A stretch of DNA of 64,000 bases. It comes from Armatimonadota bacterium (lineage in GTDB: Bacteria; Armatimonadota; UBA5829; DTLH01). Where the stretch lies: NCBI GenBank assembly GCA_029551395.1, contig JAKPFN010000147.1, positions 1 to 64,000 of the forward strand. Direction: 5' to 3'. Both the position numbers and the translations under genes were made by a program. Under the pieces are notes generated by a model that worked only from the letters and a program-made list of their open reading frames with translations, searched no databases and was not told where the DNA came from. This document shows positions 53,152 to 62,451 of the stretch, piece by piece. Position 1 is the stretch's first letter; each line of letters begins with the position of its first letter.

Positions 53152-53635
53152 AATTGTTACTCACAAACTCATATACTATAATCAGGATTTGGATATATTC
53201 AGGCGCAGATAACTACGAAAACCATCTCGATATACATAATAAGTTATATCGATTAGGCTGATGACTTACCTTTACACGAGGTTTTTGACTATGCGCCTGC
53301 TTAATCAATCTCCCGAGGAGGTAAACAGCTCAAAACTGTATCTTGAGCACTCAGCAAACACTGCAAACGGGGGATTCAGTCAGACGCAGAAGGTAGTATG
53401 CAATCTACAGATAGACGAAGACTCCGATGGCAGACGCTTGTCTGTTCATACTGAGTATACCTTTTCGCTCGCTAATATGCAACTATGATAACTTCCCTGC
53501 TTTAAACTCATGAAGGGTATGTATGCTTGCTCGGTGAAGGTTTAAAAGGGAAATAGCAGACAGATTTCGCGTTTCCATAAGCAATTGAGAGCATTCCGTG
53601 CTCATTACAGCATTTCTATTCCAACGGAGGCAGCT
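53152..53635. other. Long intergenic region before GH127 with one weak ORF
   Basis: A plus-strand ORF from the ATG at 53291 to 53488 (65 residues, MRLLNQSPEEVNSSK...) has GAGG nine bases upstream, but its sequence shows no domain, helix pattern or relatives in the window, so I do not call it. The rest is AT-rich. No RNA is recognised. The upstream region of the GH127 gene must contain its promoter. Confidence 0.35.
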
Positions 53636-55993
53636 TTGATAAAAAAGATAGCAACAATCCTTCTGGCAGCGATCCCAGCGATGACAATCGCCTCAGAACC
53701 TATCGTGAATCTGGCACCCGTTACAGTCAAGCAAGTCAGGATTAATGATTCCTTCTGGTCGCCTAAACGAGAAACCAACCGCACTGCATCGATACCTCAC
53801 AGCATTAAAATGCTTTACGATGTTGGTTACATTAGGAATTTTGAACTGGCAGCTCAGGGCAAACGTGAAGGATACTCTGGCCCGATATTCATGGACTCCG
53901 ATGCCTATAAAGTCATAGAAGCCGCAGCTTATTCCCTTGCAACTCATCCTGATCCACAATTAGAAAAGCAGATAGATGAGATTATCGATAAAATCGCTGC
54001 AGCTCAAATGCAGGATGGTTATCTTAACAGTTGGTATCAGGTAAACGCGCCTGATCAACGATGGACAGACCTGCGCAATGCACATGAACTCTATTGTGCA
54101 GGCCATCTGATTGAAGCTGCTATCGCATACTACGATGCCACCGGCAAACGCAAGCTGTTGGATACAGCAATTAAGTTCGCAGACTATATCGACAGTATTT
54201 TTGGCCCAGGTAAACGAATGGGTTATCCTGGACACCCGGAAATCGAACTTGCTCTCATCAAACTCTGGCGGACGACCAATAATGAACGGTATTTTGACCT
54301 TGCACGCTTCATGATAGAAAACCGAGGCCAGAAATATTTTGCCACAGAGCACAATCAACCGTTGGAAAGTTATAATGGCACCTACTGGCAGGATGACCTT
54401 CCGATAAAAGACCAGGCTTATATTGTCGGACACGCTGTTCGCGCAGCATATTTGCTTTGTGGTGCAACTGATGTGGTTGCACGTACTAAAGACCAGGCAA
54501 TTCTGGATGGTATAGACCGTATCTGGCACAACACAACGGAAAAACGGACCTATATTACGGGAGGAATCGGTCCTTCTGCTCATAACGAAGGTTTTACTAC
54601 AGATTACGACCTTCCTAACCTCACCGCATACCAGGAGACCTGCGCATCAATAGCTATGGCGATGTGGAACTACAGGTTGAACCTGCTGTACGGCAATGCG
54701 AAATATGCAGACTATGTTGAAACCGCACTCTACAATGGCATAATCTCCGGCGTGTCTCTCGAAGGTAAAAACTTCTTCTACGTGAACCCATTGGAATCTA
54801 TGGGAAGACATCACCGCTCCGGATGGTTCGGCTGTGCCTGCTGCCCTCCGAATGTCTGCAGGACTCTCGCTGCTGTTGGCCAGTATGCCTATGCAACTTC
54901 AGATGATTCCATCTGGGTGAACCTTTACATACAGGGAGGCGTTGATGTTGAACTTGCAGGCAAGAAAGTATCTTTGGATGTCACTACCGACTATCCTTGG
55001 GATGGCAAGGTTGTCATCGAGCCTAAGATAAGCTCCCCTACCCGCTTCTCTATAAGGCTTCGCATACCTGGATGGTGTGATGGCGCTCAGGCTAAAGTCA
55101 TTGCCGACAATCCCGGCTTACCAAAAGTAGAAAAAGGTTATTTCATCTTCGACCGGACTTGGAAAACAGGGGATTCGATAGAACTCAATTTCCCGATGCC
55201 GGTGCGCCGGGTCGAAGCCAACCCACTTGTTAAGGCAAATAGAGGCTTGCTTGCACTCCAGCGCGGCCCCATTGTCTATTGCTTCGAGGAAATCGACCAA
55301 CCAGTACCGCTTCATGAGCTTTCCATACCTGCCTCATCCGAGTTTGAACCTGAAAAACGTCCTGACTTGCTTGGCGGTGTGGTTGTTCTAAAAGGAACCG
55401 GTGAAACTCCTGCTAAAACTGACTGGACAGGCAGACTTTACCGGACGATGGTTCCTCCAAAGAAGGTTCCAGTATTAGCCATTCCTTACTATGCCTGGCA
55501 GAATCGCAAAAACTGCCCTATGCGCGTCTGGATGCCTACTGCTCTCCTTTCTATAGATGGGCTGGCTGGTCTGGCAGAGGTTACTGCATCATTTACCACT
55601 GATAACTCTAACCCGTGGGGTGCAAATGACGGTATCATCCCTGCATCTTCCCGTGATAATGCGCCAGCACAGATGCACTGGTGGCCGCATAAAGGCAGCG
55701 AAGAATGGGTCTCTTACAAATGGAGCAGTCCCGTGAAGATAAGCCGCGCCAGAGTGTTCTGGTTTGATGACGAACCGCGCGGTGAATGCAGGCTTCCGGC
55801 CTCATGGCGGTTGGAATATAAATCAGGAACCAATTGGCTGCCTGTTGAAGTGAAATCCGACTATCCAATCGAGCTTAGCAAATGGTGCGAAGTCACATTT
55901 ACTCCGGTAACAACATCTGAACTCAGGTTGGTGGTCCAGATGAAAGAAGACTTTGCCGCTGGAGTGCATGAGTGGGAAGTTTTTCCTGATTAA
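53636..55993 (+). CDS. GH127 beta-L-arabinofuranosidase, exported
   Basis: The product is 785 residues from a TTG at 53636 with GGAGG five bases upstream; the track start adds 17 unsupported residues. A short signal peptide (MIKKIATILLAAIPAMTIA) is present. The (alpha/alpha)6 barrel carries the GH127 catalytic set: the glutamate and cysteine of ETCAS (about 334-336) and the two cysteines of CCPPN (about 402), which bind zinc with the nucleophilic cysteine. A C-terminal beta-sandwich (about 640-785) ends in FAAGVHEWEVF. The enzyme releases L-arabinose from plant hydroxyproline-rich glycans. It is convergent with an exported GH2. Confidence 0.9.
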   Translation: MIKKIATILLAAIPAMTIASEPIVNLAPVTVKQVRINDSFWSPKRETNRTASIPHSIKMLYDVGYIRNFELAAQGKREGYSGPIFMDSDAYKVIEAAAYSLATHPDPQLEKQIDEIIDKIAAAQMQDGYLNSWYQVNAPDQRWTDLRNAHELYCAGHLIEAAIAYYDATGKRKLLDTAIKFADYIDSIFGPGKRMGYPGHPEIELALIKLWRTTNNERYFDLARFMIENRGQKYFATEHNQPLESYNGTYWQDDLPIKDQAYIVGHAVRAAYLLCGATDVVARTKDQAILDGIDRIWHNTTEKRTYITGGIGPSAHNEGFTTDYDLPNLTAYQETCASIAMAMWNYRLNLLYGNAKYADYVETALYNGIISGVSLEGKNFFYVNPLESMGRHHRSGWFGCACCPPNVCRTLAAVGQYAYATSDDSIWVNLYIQGGVDVELAGKKVSLDVTTDYPWDGKVVIEPKISSPTRFSIRLRIPGWCDGAQAKVIADNPGLPKVEKGYFIFDRTWKTGDSIELNFPMPVRRVEANPLVKANRGLLALQRGPIVYCFEEIDQPVPLHELSIPASSEFEPEKRPDLLGGVVVLKGTGETPAKTDWTGRLYRTMVPPKKVPVLAIPYYAWQNRKNCPMRVWMPTALLSIDGLAGLAEVTASFTTDNSNPWGANDGIIPASSRDNAPAQMHWWPHKGSEEWVSYKWSSPVKISRARVFWFDDEPRGECRLPASWRLEYKSGTNWLPVEVKSDYPIELSKWCEVTFTPVTTSELRLVVQMKEDFAAGVHEWEVFPD

Positions 55994-56025
55994 ACCTGCG
56001 GATTGGCTTATCAGCGGATAAAAAT

Positions 56026-56065
56026 AGCTTGGTGACAGTGTTTGGTTCTTTACTGTCACCAAGCT
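56026..56065 (-). terminator. Bidirectional terminator between GH127 and GH2
   Basis: A 14-bp perfect stem (AGCTTGGTGACAGT / ACTGTCACCAAGCT) lies between the two convergent genes. Read on the minus strand it is followed by ATTTTTAT, so it mainly ends the GH2 transcript, and it may stop GH127 as well. Confidence 0.85.
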
Positions 56066-56087
56066 GTTATCTCAAAGCATCAAAACA

Positions 56088-58382
56088 CTACTTTGTCGTA
56101 ACCAACAGAGCAGCATCGATATACTGCCCACCTTCTTCTTCATTGCAGTGAATGGCTATGACGTTTTTCCCTGGCTTGATAGCCTTCTTTACAGCCTCGG
56201 TAACTTCGAAGCCGGAGTATCTATCGTTCCAGCCTTCACCTTTCCATATCTGGACTCCGTTCAGATAGACCTCTGTCCCGTTATCATAATGGACAACAAG
56301 GATGGACTTGTCAATCTTCAGGTTGTTGACGGTAAACTCCTGTCTTAGCCAGATGTCCGAGGTAGACCATGGTGTACGGATATAGCTTTCCCATCCGTCT
56401 TTTTCGCCGAATCCTCCATAACCTTTCTGCCAGGAACTATCATTAAACTCAGGCTTAAACCAGTCATCAGTAGGTTTCTCTATTGTGTAGTTCCACTCCC
56501 TGGCAAGAGACTTATCAGGATTAGCACCGACCAGCACTTTCCAGTCCATCGGCTTAGATTCATGCCATGCAAACGGAGGATCTTTCTCATACGCTGCTAC
56601 ACGTGAAGTAATCTTCTTTAGCCTTGCGACGTCGAATTTAGGAGTGCGGTCATAGAAGTAAAGTCCGTTCTTCTCCTGCTCGACATCCGTAAGTTGAGTG
56701 TAGCTGAAACCAAACATATATCGGTTATCAAGAAGCGCGTTGGTAAGACCTTCGTATCTCTCGTAGAACTCTTCCATACTCTTAGGAGCATTACCATAGC
56801 CCCAACCGCCTTCAGCGTCCCAACCAGTACCGCCATACTCACTCACGAAGTAAGGAATAAGCTCCTCATTGTTTCTACTGGTATCGTAGCGAGCTGGAAT
56901 AGCAACTCCCAGTCCGTAGCGGCTCATCCAGCGAGTGCGGAAAGTCTGTGGGTTCTGGTCATAATCATGTCCATCCATCACTTCAGGGTCCGGCAGGCCA
57001 TGAGTCCAACCGCTGGCATCGATAACCGGTCTGGATGGGTCTACTGTCCGTGTCAGGTTGACAACCGTGTTCTGCAACTCGACCATGAACTTGCCGCCGG
57101 ACTCATTAAACGGACACCAACCGATGATAGACGGATGATTTCTGTCACGGATTAGAATCTCGTTCCATTCGTTGACTATTGGCAGGACTACCTCTGGATT
57201 GTCATAATTTGGCCCCCAACTCGGGAATTCACCCCATACCAGGTAGCCCATCTTGTCAGCCCAATAGAGGAACCTTGGCTCGAAAACCTTCTGATGGAGC
57301 CTTGCGCCGTTAAATCCTGCTGCCATAGAAAGCTCTATGTCCCTCTTGAGCGCTGCATCACTCGGAGCTGTCCAGATTCCATCCGGGTAGAATCCCTGAT
57401 CGAGGATTGTTCGCTGGAAGATAGGCTTGTTGTTAATTAGGATAGCCGCGCCTTTTATCGTAACAGTGCGAAGCCCGAAGTAAGAATCAACGCTGTCAAC
57501 TACCTCATTGCCTCTCATCAGCTTGAGCTTCAGAACATACAGGAACGCATCAGTCGGAGACCACAACCTTGTCGTTGAGAGGTTCATGACACACTTATTG
57601 TTCCGCCAGTCAGCAGGACATTTGGCTGTTCCAACTTCTTTTCCGTTGGCGTATGCGGTGGCAGTAAAGGTAAGACCATCATCCGGTCCATCTACATTAG
57701 CCTGAATGAATACCTGCTTGTAGTCAGCCGATGGATCGATGCGAAAATCCTTTATAAATGTAGACCCCACTCCTTCCAGCCAGACAGTCTGCCAGATACC
57801 AGTCGTGCGAGTATACTGACAGCCAACACTTTCCAACTGAGGGCACTGCTTGCCAAGAGCCTGTAGACCGCTCCGGGTATCATCGAAAGCATGGATAACA
57901 ACAGTATTCTTTCCCGGTTTAAGCTGTTTGGTAATATCGAAGGCAAAAGGTGCGCTTCCTCCTTTGTGCTCACCAACAAATGTGCCATTGATATAAACTT
58001 TGGTATACCAATCGCACGCACCGACATGCAGCCGAGTTCGAGGAGACTTCCATGACCCAGGAAGCTCAAATGTGCGGCGATACCATACATTCGTAACGAA
58101 TCCTCGCCGTTCGAGACCTGAAAGCTTACTTTCTCTGCAGAACGGTACAACAATCTTGTCTGGATAGATTACCTGGTTATCCAAAAAGCTGGCTTTGGAA
58201 TCGTCCGTTTCAGCGAACTCCCAGGTTCCATTGAGGTTCATCCACTCAGATCGTTTCATCTGTGGCTGTGGATGTTCAGGCCGTGGTATCTGCTGTGCTG
58301 TAACAGAAATGGCCATACAAAGAAGTAGAGCCACTGTTATTTGAACAGAACTCCCGCAGACAAACTTAAGTAATGTTCTCAC
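56088..58382 (-). CDS. Exported glycoside hydrolase family 2 with extra C-terminal domain
   Basis: The product is 764 residues with a signal peptide (VCGSSVQITVALLLCMAISVTAQQ). The jelly roll begins IPRPEHPQPQMKRSEWMNLNGTWEF, then comes an Ig-like domain and a TIM barrel with the acid/base glutamate in WCPFNESGG (about 427) and the nucleophile in FVSEYGG (about 510). A further sugar-binding jelly roll follows (about 615-760: IWLRQEFTVNNLKIDKSILVVHYDNGTEVYLNGVQIW). It would act in the periplasm or outside on beta-linked sugars. Together with GH127 it forms a plant-glycan unit. The intracellular paralogue at 31555 lacks the last domain. Confidence 0.9.
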   Translation of the reverse strand: MRTLLKFVCGSSVQITVALLLCMAISVTAQQIPRPEHPQPQMKRSEWMNLNGTWEFAETDDSKASFLDNQVIYPDKIVVPFCRESKLSGLERRGFVTNVWYRRTFELPGSWKSPRTRLHVGACDWYTKVYINGTFVGEHKGGSAPFAFDITKQLKPGKNTVVIHAFDDTRSGLQALGKQCPQLESVGCQYTRTTGIWQTVWLEGVGSTFIKDFRIDPSADYKQVFIQANVDGPDDGLTFTATAYANGKEVGTAKCPADWRNNKCVMNLSTTRLWSPTDAFLYVLKLKLMRGNEVVDSVDSYFGLRTVTIKGAAILINNKPIFQRTILDQGFYPDGIWTAPSDAALKRDIELSMAAGFNGARLHQKVFEPRFLYWADKMGYLVWGEFPSWGPNYDNPEVVLPIVNEWNEILIRDRNHPSIIGWCPFNESGGKFMVELQNTVVNLTRTVDPSRPVIDASGWTHGLPDPEVMDGHDYDQNPQTFRTRWMSRYGLGVAIPARYDTSRNNEELIPYFVSEYGGTGWDAEGGWGYGNAPKSMEEFYERYEGLTNALLDNRYMFGFSYTQLTDVEQEKNGLYFYDRTPKFDVARLKKITSRVAAYEKDPPFAWHESKPMDWKVLVGANPDKSLAREWNYTIEKPTDDWFKPEFNDSSWQKGYGGFGEKDGWESYIRTPWSTSDIWLRQEFTVNNLKIDKSILVVHYDNGTEVYLNGVQIWKGEGWNDRYSGFEVTEAVKKAIKPGKNVIAIHCNEEEGGQYIDAALLVTTK

Positions 58383-58774
58383 AACTCCTCCTCTGCAAAT
58401 ATTACTCTGGCAAGTCGGTTACGGCTTGTCCTATACTGCTAGCTTAGCCATATAAACCAAGTGCGTCAAGCTTGGCTACTACTTATTAATGGAACTCAGC
58501 ATTAGATAACGGAAATAACAATCTGTTGTTAGGCTGGAATAAATATTAGTGCCAGTGCATTAACATGTACGACGTAAGCCGATATTCCCAGTTAGGTCAC
58601 AACTGGGCACATCTAAATAGCCTAACCGAGAAGCATCACAAGGCAGAGGATTATCTGACGTGACGGAGATTTTTGCTGGAGGCGAAATAATGTGCAGTAA
58701 AACTTCAATCCAAAGCTGATGAAGAATCACCTCTGGTTGTCTGACAGAAGAATACCGTCATCAAGCACTCTGAA
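58383..58774. other. Intergenic region, no gene seen
   Basis: This 392-base gap lies between the GH2 start and the TPR gene stop. I see no convincing ORF; a GGAGG followed by an ATG opens only nine codons before a stop. No RNA or strong hairpin is recognised. The promoter of the GH2 gene must lie here. Confidence 0.4.
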
Positions 58775-60538
58775 CTATCTTAGCGAGTTTAGCCGCTGCT
58801 GAGCAATCGAGCGCATCACGATATCCGGCATCTCAGCCGCCTTCTTATAGGCAGTCTTTGCACCGATCTGATCTCCTGCTGCAGCCAGATCATCACCCAG
58901 CAGAATCCAATAGTGCTGAGTATCAGGATAAAGCTCCACCAACCGCTTCCGAACCTCTGCAGCAAGCTTGTAGTCACGGTTTGACTCATAAATATCAGCC
59001 AGAATCAGTGAAGGCGCAGCAACCTTTTTAGTCTCGGACTCTTTCTTATACCACTCAGTAAGCTCCTGGAGCATACCTACTCTCCGAACCGCTTCGATTA
59101 TCTGCGCGGAATCCAGAAGAGGGTCAACCTCCAGCCCATTTCGCCACGCTTCCATCGCGCCTTTATTATCACCAAGGTATACCCGGCTGAGTCCAAGCTC
59201 TCGATACCACAACGCTCTATTCTGCGGAAGCTCTTTGATAAGCTTTTCAGCCATCCTCGCACGGCCTTCATGATTGCCGGTGTAAGCATATGCACAGACC
59301 AGGAACTGCATAGCAACCACATCATGAGGATTCTGCTTCAGGGCTGCCTCATATTCAGAGATCCCCTGCCCCAAATTGCCACTCTGCCGATACGTATCCA
59401 CAAGCATCCTTACAGGGTCATAGTAAGCAGGATTCATGGATACCGCACGCTTCAGTTCCTCGATGGCCTTGCGGTAATCTCCCTTTGCAGCATACACATT
59501 TGCCAGGTTCGGGACTACTTGAGAGTTCATAACCGGCGCGGTCCGTGTCAGGTCTGATGCTTTTTGATAGTTCTTAGCGCTTTCATCAAGCTTCATCTGC
59601 TGATGGAGCGCTTCACCAAGTCCCGCAGCCGGAACTGGATCATCAGGAGCCTGTTGAGCAGCCTTACGGAACTCTTCCTCTGCCTTTACGGGATCATTCT
59701 GTTTCAGATAGATATTACCAGCACGCGAACGAGCCTGAGATTCCAACATGCGGTCGTTCATAGCATTCTGATAAGCCTGCAGCGCCAGTGGAAACTGGTT
59801 CTGAGATTCGTAGACATCTCCAAGCCAGAGTTGAGCCTGCATATTGTTCGGGTCTAACTCGATAACCTTCTTGAAATTGGCAATGGCCTCAGCAGGGTTT
59901 ACTATCCTGTTCGCCATTCCAAGGTTGAACCAGGGCTTCACCCAACCTGGAGCTAGATTTGTAGCACTCTTATAATAGCCTATCGCTTCTCCCAACCTGC
60001 CCTGCACCTGGCAGATGTCACCCATCAAGTTCTGCATTATCGAGTTCTCAGGATGGTCAGCAAGATGGCGCAGTATCTTCTGCGACAGGTCCAAACGTCC
60101 AATAACATCTGCTTCAACTCCGGTTACCGAGCCAACACCTACCGGCCCTGGAGATTTTATCCCTGACCGCATCCTTATCTCGGCAGCAGATGCAGCAGAA
60201 CGTGCTTCGACGATTCTTCCCAACTGGGTATACGCGCCCTGGAGAAGCAAATAAGCCGTCGGGTCGTCCGGGACAAGCTTCGTTACTTCCTGGAACTGAT
60301 TCGCTGCATCTTGATACTGCCGGTTTGTAGCCAATACAATCCCGTAAGTCAGCCGATAAACCGGATCATTAAGCTTTTGGTTCACTGCAAGCGATAGTTT
60401 AGGCAGTGCATCCTTGTACTTACCCTGGTTGAAAAGCTTCAGTCCTTCATCCAGAGGATTGGATGATACTCCCGTATCACCAAACGATATTACCGGAAAC
60501 ACCAAAACTAAGATTATTATTGCAATAAGACTTCTCAT
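58775..60538 (-). CDS. Exported TPR protein
   Basis: The product is 587 residues from the ATG at 60538, ten bases after the anti-sigma stop; the track start would overlap that gene. A signal peptide or anchor opens the protein (MRSLIAIIILVLVFPVISFG). About a dozen tetratricopeptide repeats follow, recognisable by patterns such as PDDPTAYLLLQGAYTQLGR, PGWVKPWFNLGMANRI and PYYDPVRMLVDTYRQSGNLGQGISEYEAALKQNP. TPR arrays are protein-docking scaffolds. Being in one operon with a sigma factor, an anti-sigma factor and an STN protein suggests a periplasmic assembly or signalling scaffold. Confidence 0.85.
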   Translation of the reverse strand: MRSLIAIIILVLVFPVISFGDTGVSSNPLDEGLKLFNQGKYKDALPKLSLAVNQKLNDPVYRLTYGIVLATNRQYQDAANQFQEVTKLVPDDPTAYLLLQGAYTQLGRIVEARSAASAAEIRMRSGIKSPGPVGVGSVTGVEADVIGRLDLSQKILRHLADHPENSIMQNLMGDICQVQGRLGEAIGYYKSATNLAPGWVKPWFNLGMANRIVNPAEAIANFKKVIELDPNNMQAQLWLGDVYESQNQFPLALQAYQNAMNDRMLESQARSRAGNIYLKQNDPVKAEEEFRKAAQQAPDDPVPAAGLGEALHQQMKLDESAKNYQKASDLTRTAPVMNSQVVPNLANVYAAKGDYRKAIEELKRAVSMNPAYYDPVRMLVDTYRQSGNLGQGISEYEAALKQNPHDVVAMQFLVCAYAYTGNHEGRARMAEKLIKELPQNRALWYRELGLSRVYLGDNKGAMEAWRNGLEVDPLLDSAQIIEAVRRVGMLQELTEWYKKESETKKVAAPSLILADIYESNRDYKLAAEVRKRLVELYPDTQHYWILLGDDLAAAGDQIGAKTAYKKAAEMPDIVMRSIAQQRLNSLR

Positions 60539-60548
60539 ATCACTTCTA

Positions 60549-61646
60549 TTACGGATAGCTGAACAATGCCGTGTTGCGGTTTCTTTCATCAACGCTGTTC
60601 AGCAAATCGACGCTGGTACATGGCACATCTATCTGTGCTAAGTTTCTCTGCGATATCAGTGACGCAATCCTGACACGCTCAGGCAGGATAGATATATTGG
60701 AATTCAAACAAGTCGATGCAATTGCACCAACAGACTGTGATGTAATACCTCCGGCTGCCAACCCTTTTCCTTCATCAAGTGAAGGCCCGCTGAGTGTCAG
60801 TTTTCCAAGGTCAACACTCTTTTCCGTCTTTGTATCATCTACTTCTTTATTTACTATAGCTCCAGTACTCCTTGACCCGAAAATTTTGGCACCTGAAGGT
60901 GGAATGTCCGAGTCCTTGAATATAGAATCTATATCGATATCTTCGGTCGGCTGCACTGCTGCCATAACCATATCAGATGGTTCTGCATCACCAACCTTAC
61001 CAGGCCCGCCAAAAGCTACATCATCCTTACTCACCTCTGCAGAGAGAGTATCGGCTGGTTTGTCACTATGAACAACAACCGTTTTACTTGATGCACCTAC
61101 TGGTTTGCTATGCTCAATTACTTCACTCTTGGAAGAATAGTCATGCTTTCGTGTAAACACCTCTGTCGGCGCTTTGGCGATCTCTACTGGCGGCGGAATC
61201 TTTTCAACTGTTTTGTCCGGCAATTCTTCATTAGTAAATCTTTCTGGATCTACTAATATGCTTCCTGCGCTGGGTGGTTTTACAGTTACAACATGTGTAG
61301 GCTGCTTACCAACACCAACCCAGTTCATGTTGATAACAACTGCAATCACAACAACAGCCGCAACCGCAGTGCCTGCAAATTGCAGTCCTCTGGCTCGCCA
61401 TGCCATCTGTGTCGGAGTCGGAACTGTGTTGATCTCCCGCTCGATCCGGCTCCAAAGGTCCTGATCAGGTTCCTGAGCTGGCGTTTTGATGCTTCTTATC
61501 GCATCAGATGCCTTCTGCACCAAAGCAAGCTCTTCAGCACATCGCGGACACCGGGCAACATGGTTCTCAACTGCCTTGGATGTCCTCTCGTCCAATGTTC
61601 CTTCTATATATGGTATTAACCGCTTCCTGATTCTGAAGCACAGCAT
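60549..61646 (-). CDS. Anti-sigma factor, zf-HC2 type
   Basis: The product is 365 residues. The N-terminal zinc finger fits the ZAS consensus (HVARCPRC, about 29-36) within RLIPYIEGTLDERTSKAVENHVARCPRCAEELALVQ. One membrane helix lies at about 88-108 (FAGTAVAAVVVIAVVINM), and the remaining 250 residues are an outward, Ser/Thr/Pro-rich low-complexity region ending in a small domain with a cysteine (PCTSVDLLNS). It would hold the sigma factor encoded just upstream until an envelope signal releases it. AAGGAAGTGA precedes the ATG, and the gap to the sigma gene is 13 bases. Confidence 0.87.
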   Translation of the reverse strand: MLCFRIRKRLIPYIEGTLDERTSKAVENHVARCPRCAEELALVQKASDAIRSIKTPAQEPDQDLWSRIEREINTVPTPTQMAWRARGLQFAGTAVAAVVVIAVVINMNWVGVGKQPTHVVTVKPPSAGSILVDPERFTNEELPDKTVEKIPPPVEIAKAPTEVFTRKHDYSSKSEVIEHSKPVGASSKTVVVHSDKPADTLSAEVSKDDVAFGGPGKVGDAEPSDMVMAAVQPTEDIDIDSIFKDSDIPPSGAKIFGSRSTGAIVNKEVDDTKTEKSVDLGKLTLSGPSLDEGKGLAAGGITSQSVGAIASTCLNSNISILPERVRIASLISQRNLAQIDVPCTSVDLLNSVDERNRNTALFSYP

Positions 61647-61659
61647 CTATATCACTTCC

Positions 61660-62451
61660 TTAGGCTGTTTCCAGCCAGTCGAGCTGCCCGCGCAGTTTTT
61701 TACATGCATAATGCAGCCTCGACCAAACCGTCCCCACTGAGCATTTAGTTATTTTTGCTATCTCTTCACATGAATAATCTTCAAAATAATGCAGAATCAC
61801 TACTACACGATGTTTCTCAGGCAACTTTTCAACGGCCAGCCGGACTGCCCGTTTCCGCTCTTCAATCTCCGCAGCATCGGGCGGAAGATCGTGCGCCTCT
61901 GATACCAGAGAGTTCTCGATTCCATTTTCTGTGTCGTCTATTGACATTGCCTGTCTTGTCTTGTTCTTACGCAAGTATTTAATAGCCGTATTAACAGCTA
62001 TACTGTGAAGCCATGTAGAGAAAGCAGACTGCCCGCGGAACCTGCCGATAGACTTGTATGCAAGGATGAATACATCCTGTACCACATCATCGACATCATC
62101 CCGGCTGGACACCATTCTGGAGACGATACCATACACAGCGCGTTGATACCGCTGCACCAACTCACTATATGCTGCTAAGTCTCCATCCCTGGCTCGCATG
62201 ACCAGATCACTATCTGTCTGTTCGGTCCGCCCTGTAAGCGGAGGACTCCCAGTGACTATGGCCTTACCTCTAATTGCTGCAGTTCCTGCGCCTGACTCAA
62301 TTCCAGCTTGAAATTGTTCTGTTCCTGCAGGAGTCTGCCCGTACTCTACATGTTCCATCCGATACTTCGGACTTCCAACCATACTTGCTATTGATTTATA
62401 CGCTAATGTTATAGAATATCCTTCCCATTCATTAGAAGGATGTATCTTCAT
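61660..62451 (-). CDS. ECF RNA polymerase sigma factor
   Basis: The product is 263 residues, long for an ECF factor because of a 75-residue N-terminal extension that may be partly untranslated (the start is uncertain; MVGSPKYRMEHV is an alternative). Region 2 is seen in DSDLVMRARDGDLAAYSELVQRYQRAVYGIVSRMV and DVDDVVQDVFILAYKSIGRFRGQSAFSTWLHSIAVN, and region 4 in KLPEKHRVVVILHYFEDYSCEEIAKITKCSVGTVWSRLHYACKKL. It would direct polymerase to envelope-response promoters. Its ATG overlaps the stop of the STN gene by one base, and the anti-sigma factor follows. Confidence 0.92.
   Translation of the reverse strand: MKIHPSNEWEGYSITLAYKSIASMVGSPKYRMEHVEYGQTPAGTEQFQAGIESGAGTAAIRGKAIVTGSPPLTGRTEQTDSDLVMRARDGDLAAYSELVQRYQRAVYGIVSRMVSSRDDVDDVVQDVFILAYKSIGRFRGQSAFSTWLHSIAVNTAIKYLRKNKTRQAMSIDDTENGIENSLVSEAHDLPPDAAEIEERKRAVRLAVEKLPEKHRVVVILHYFEDYSCEEIAKITKCSVGTVWSRLHYACKKLRGQLDWLETA

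Noticed and set aside
53291-53488. Possible 65-residue gene with a GAGG upstream
   Set aside because: There is no domain, helical pattern or repeat, so it is indistinguishable from chance in an AT-rich gap. Noted in the intergenic entry only.
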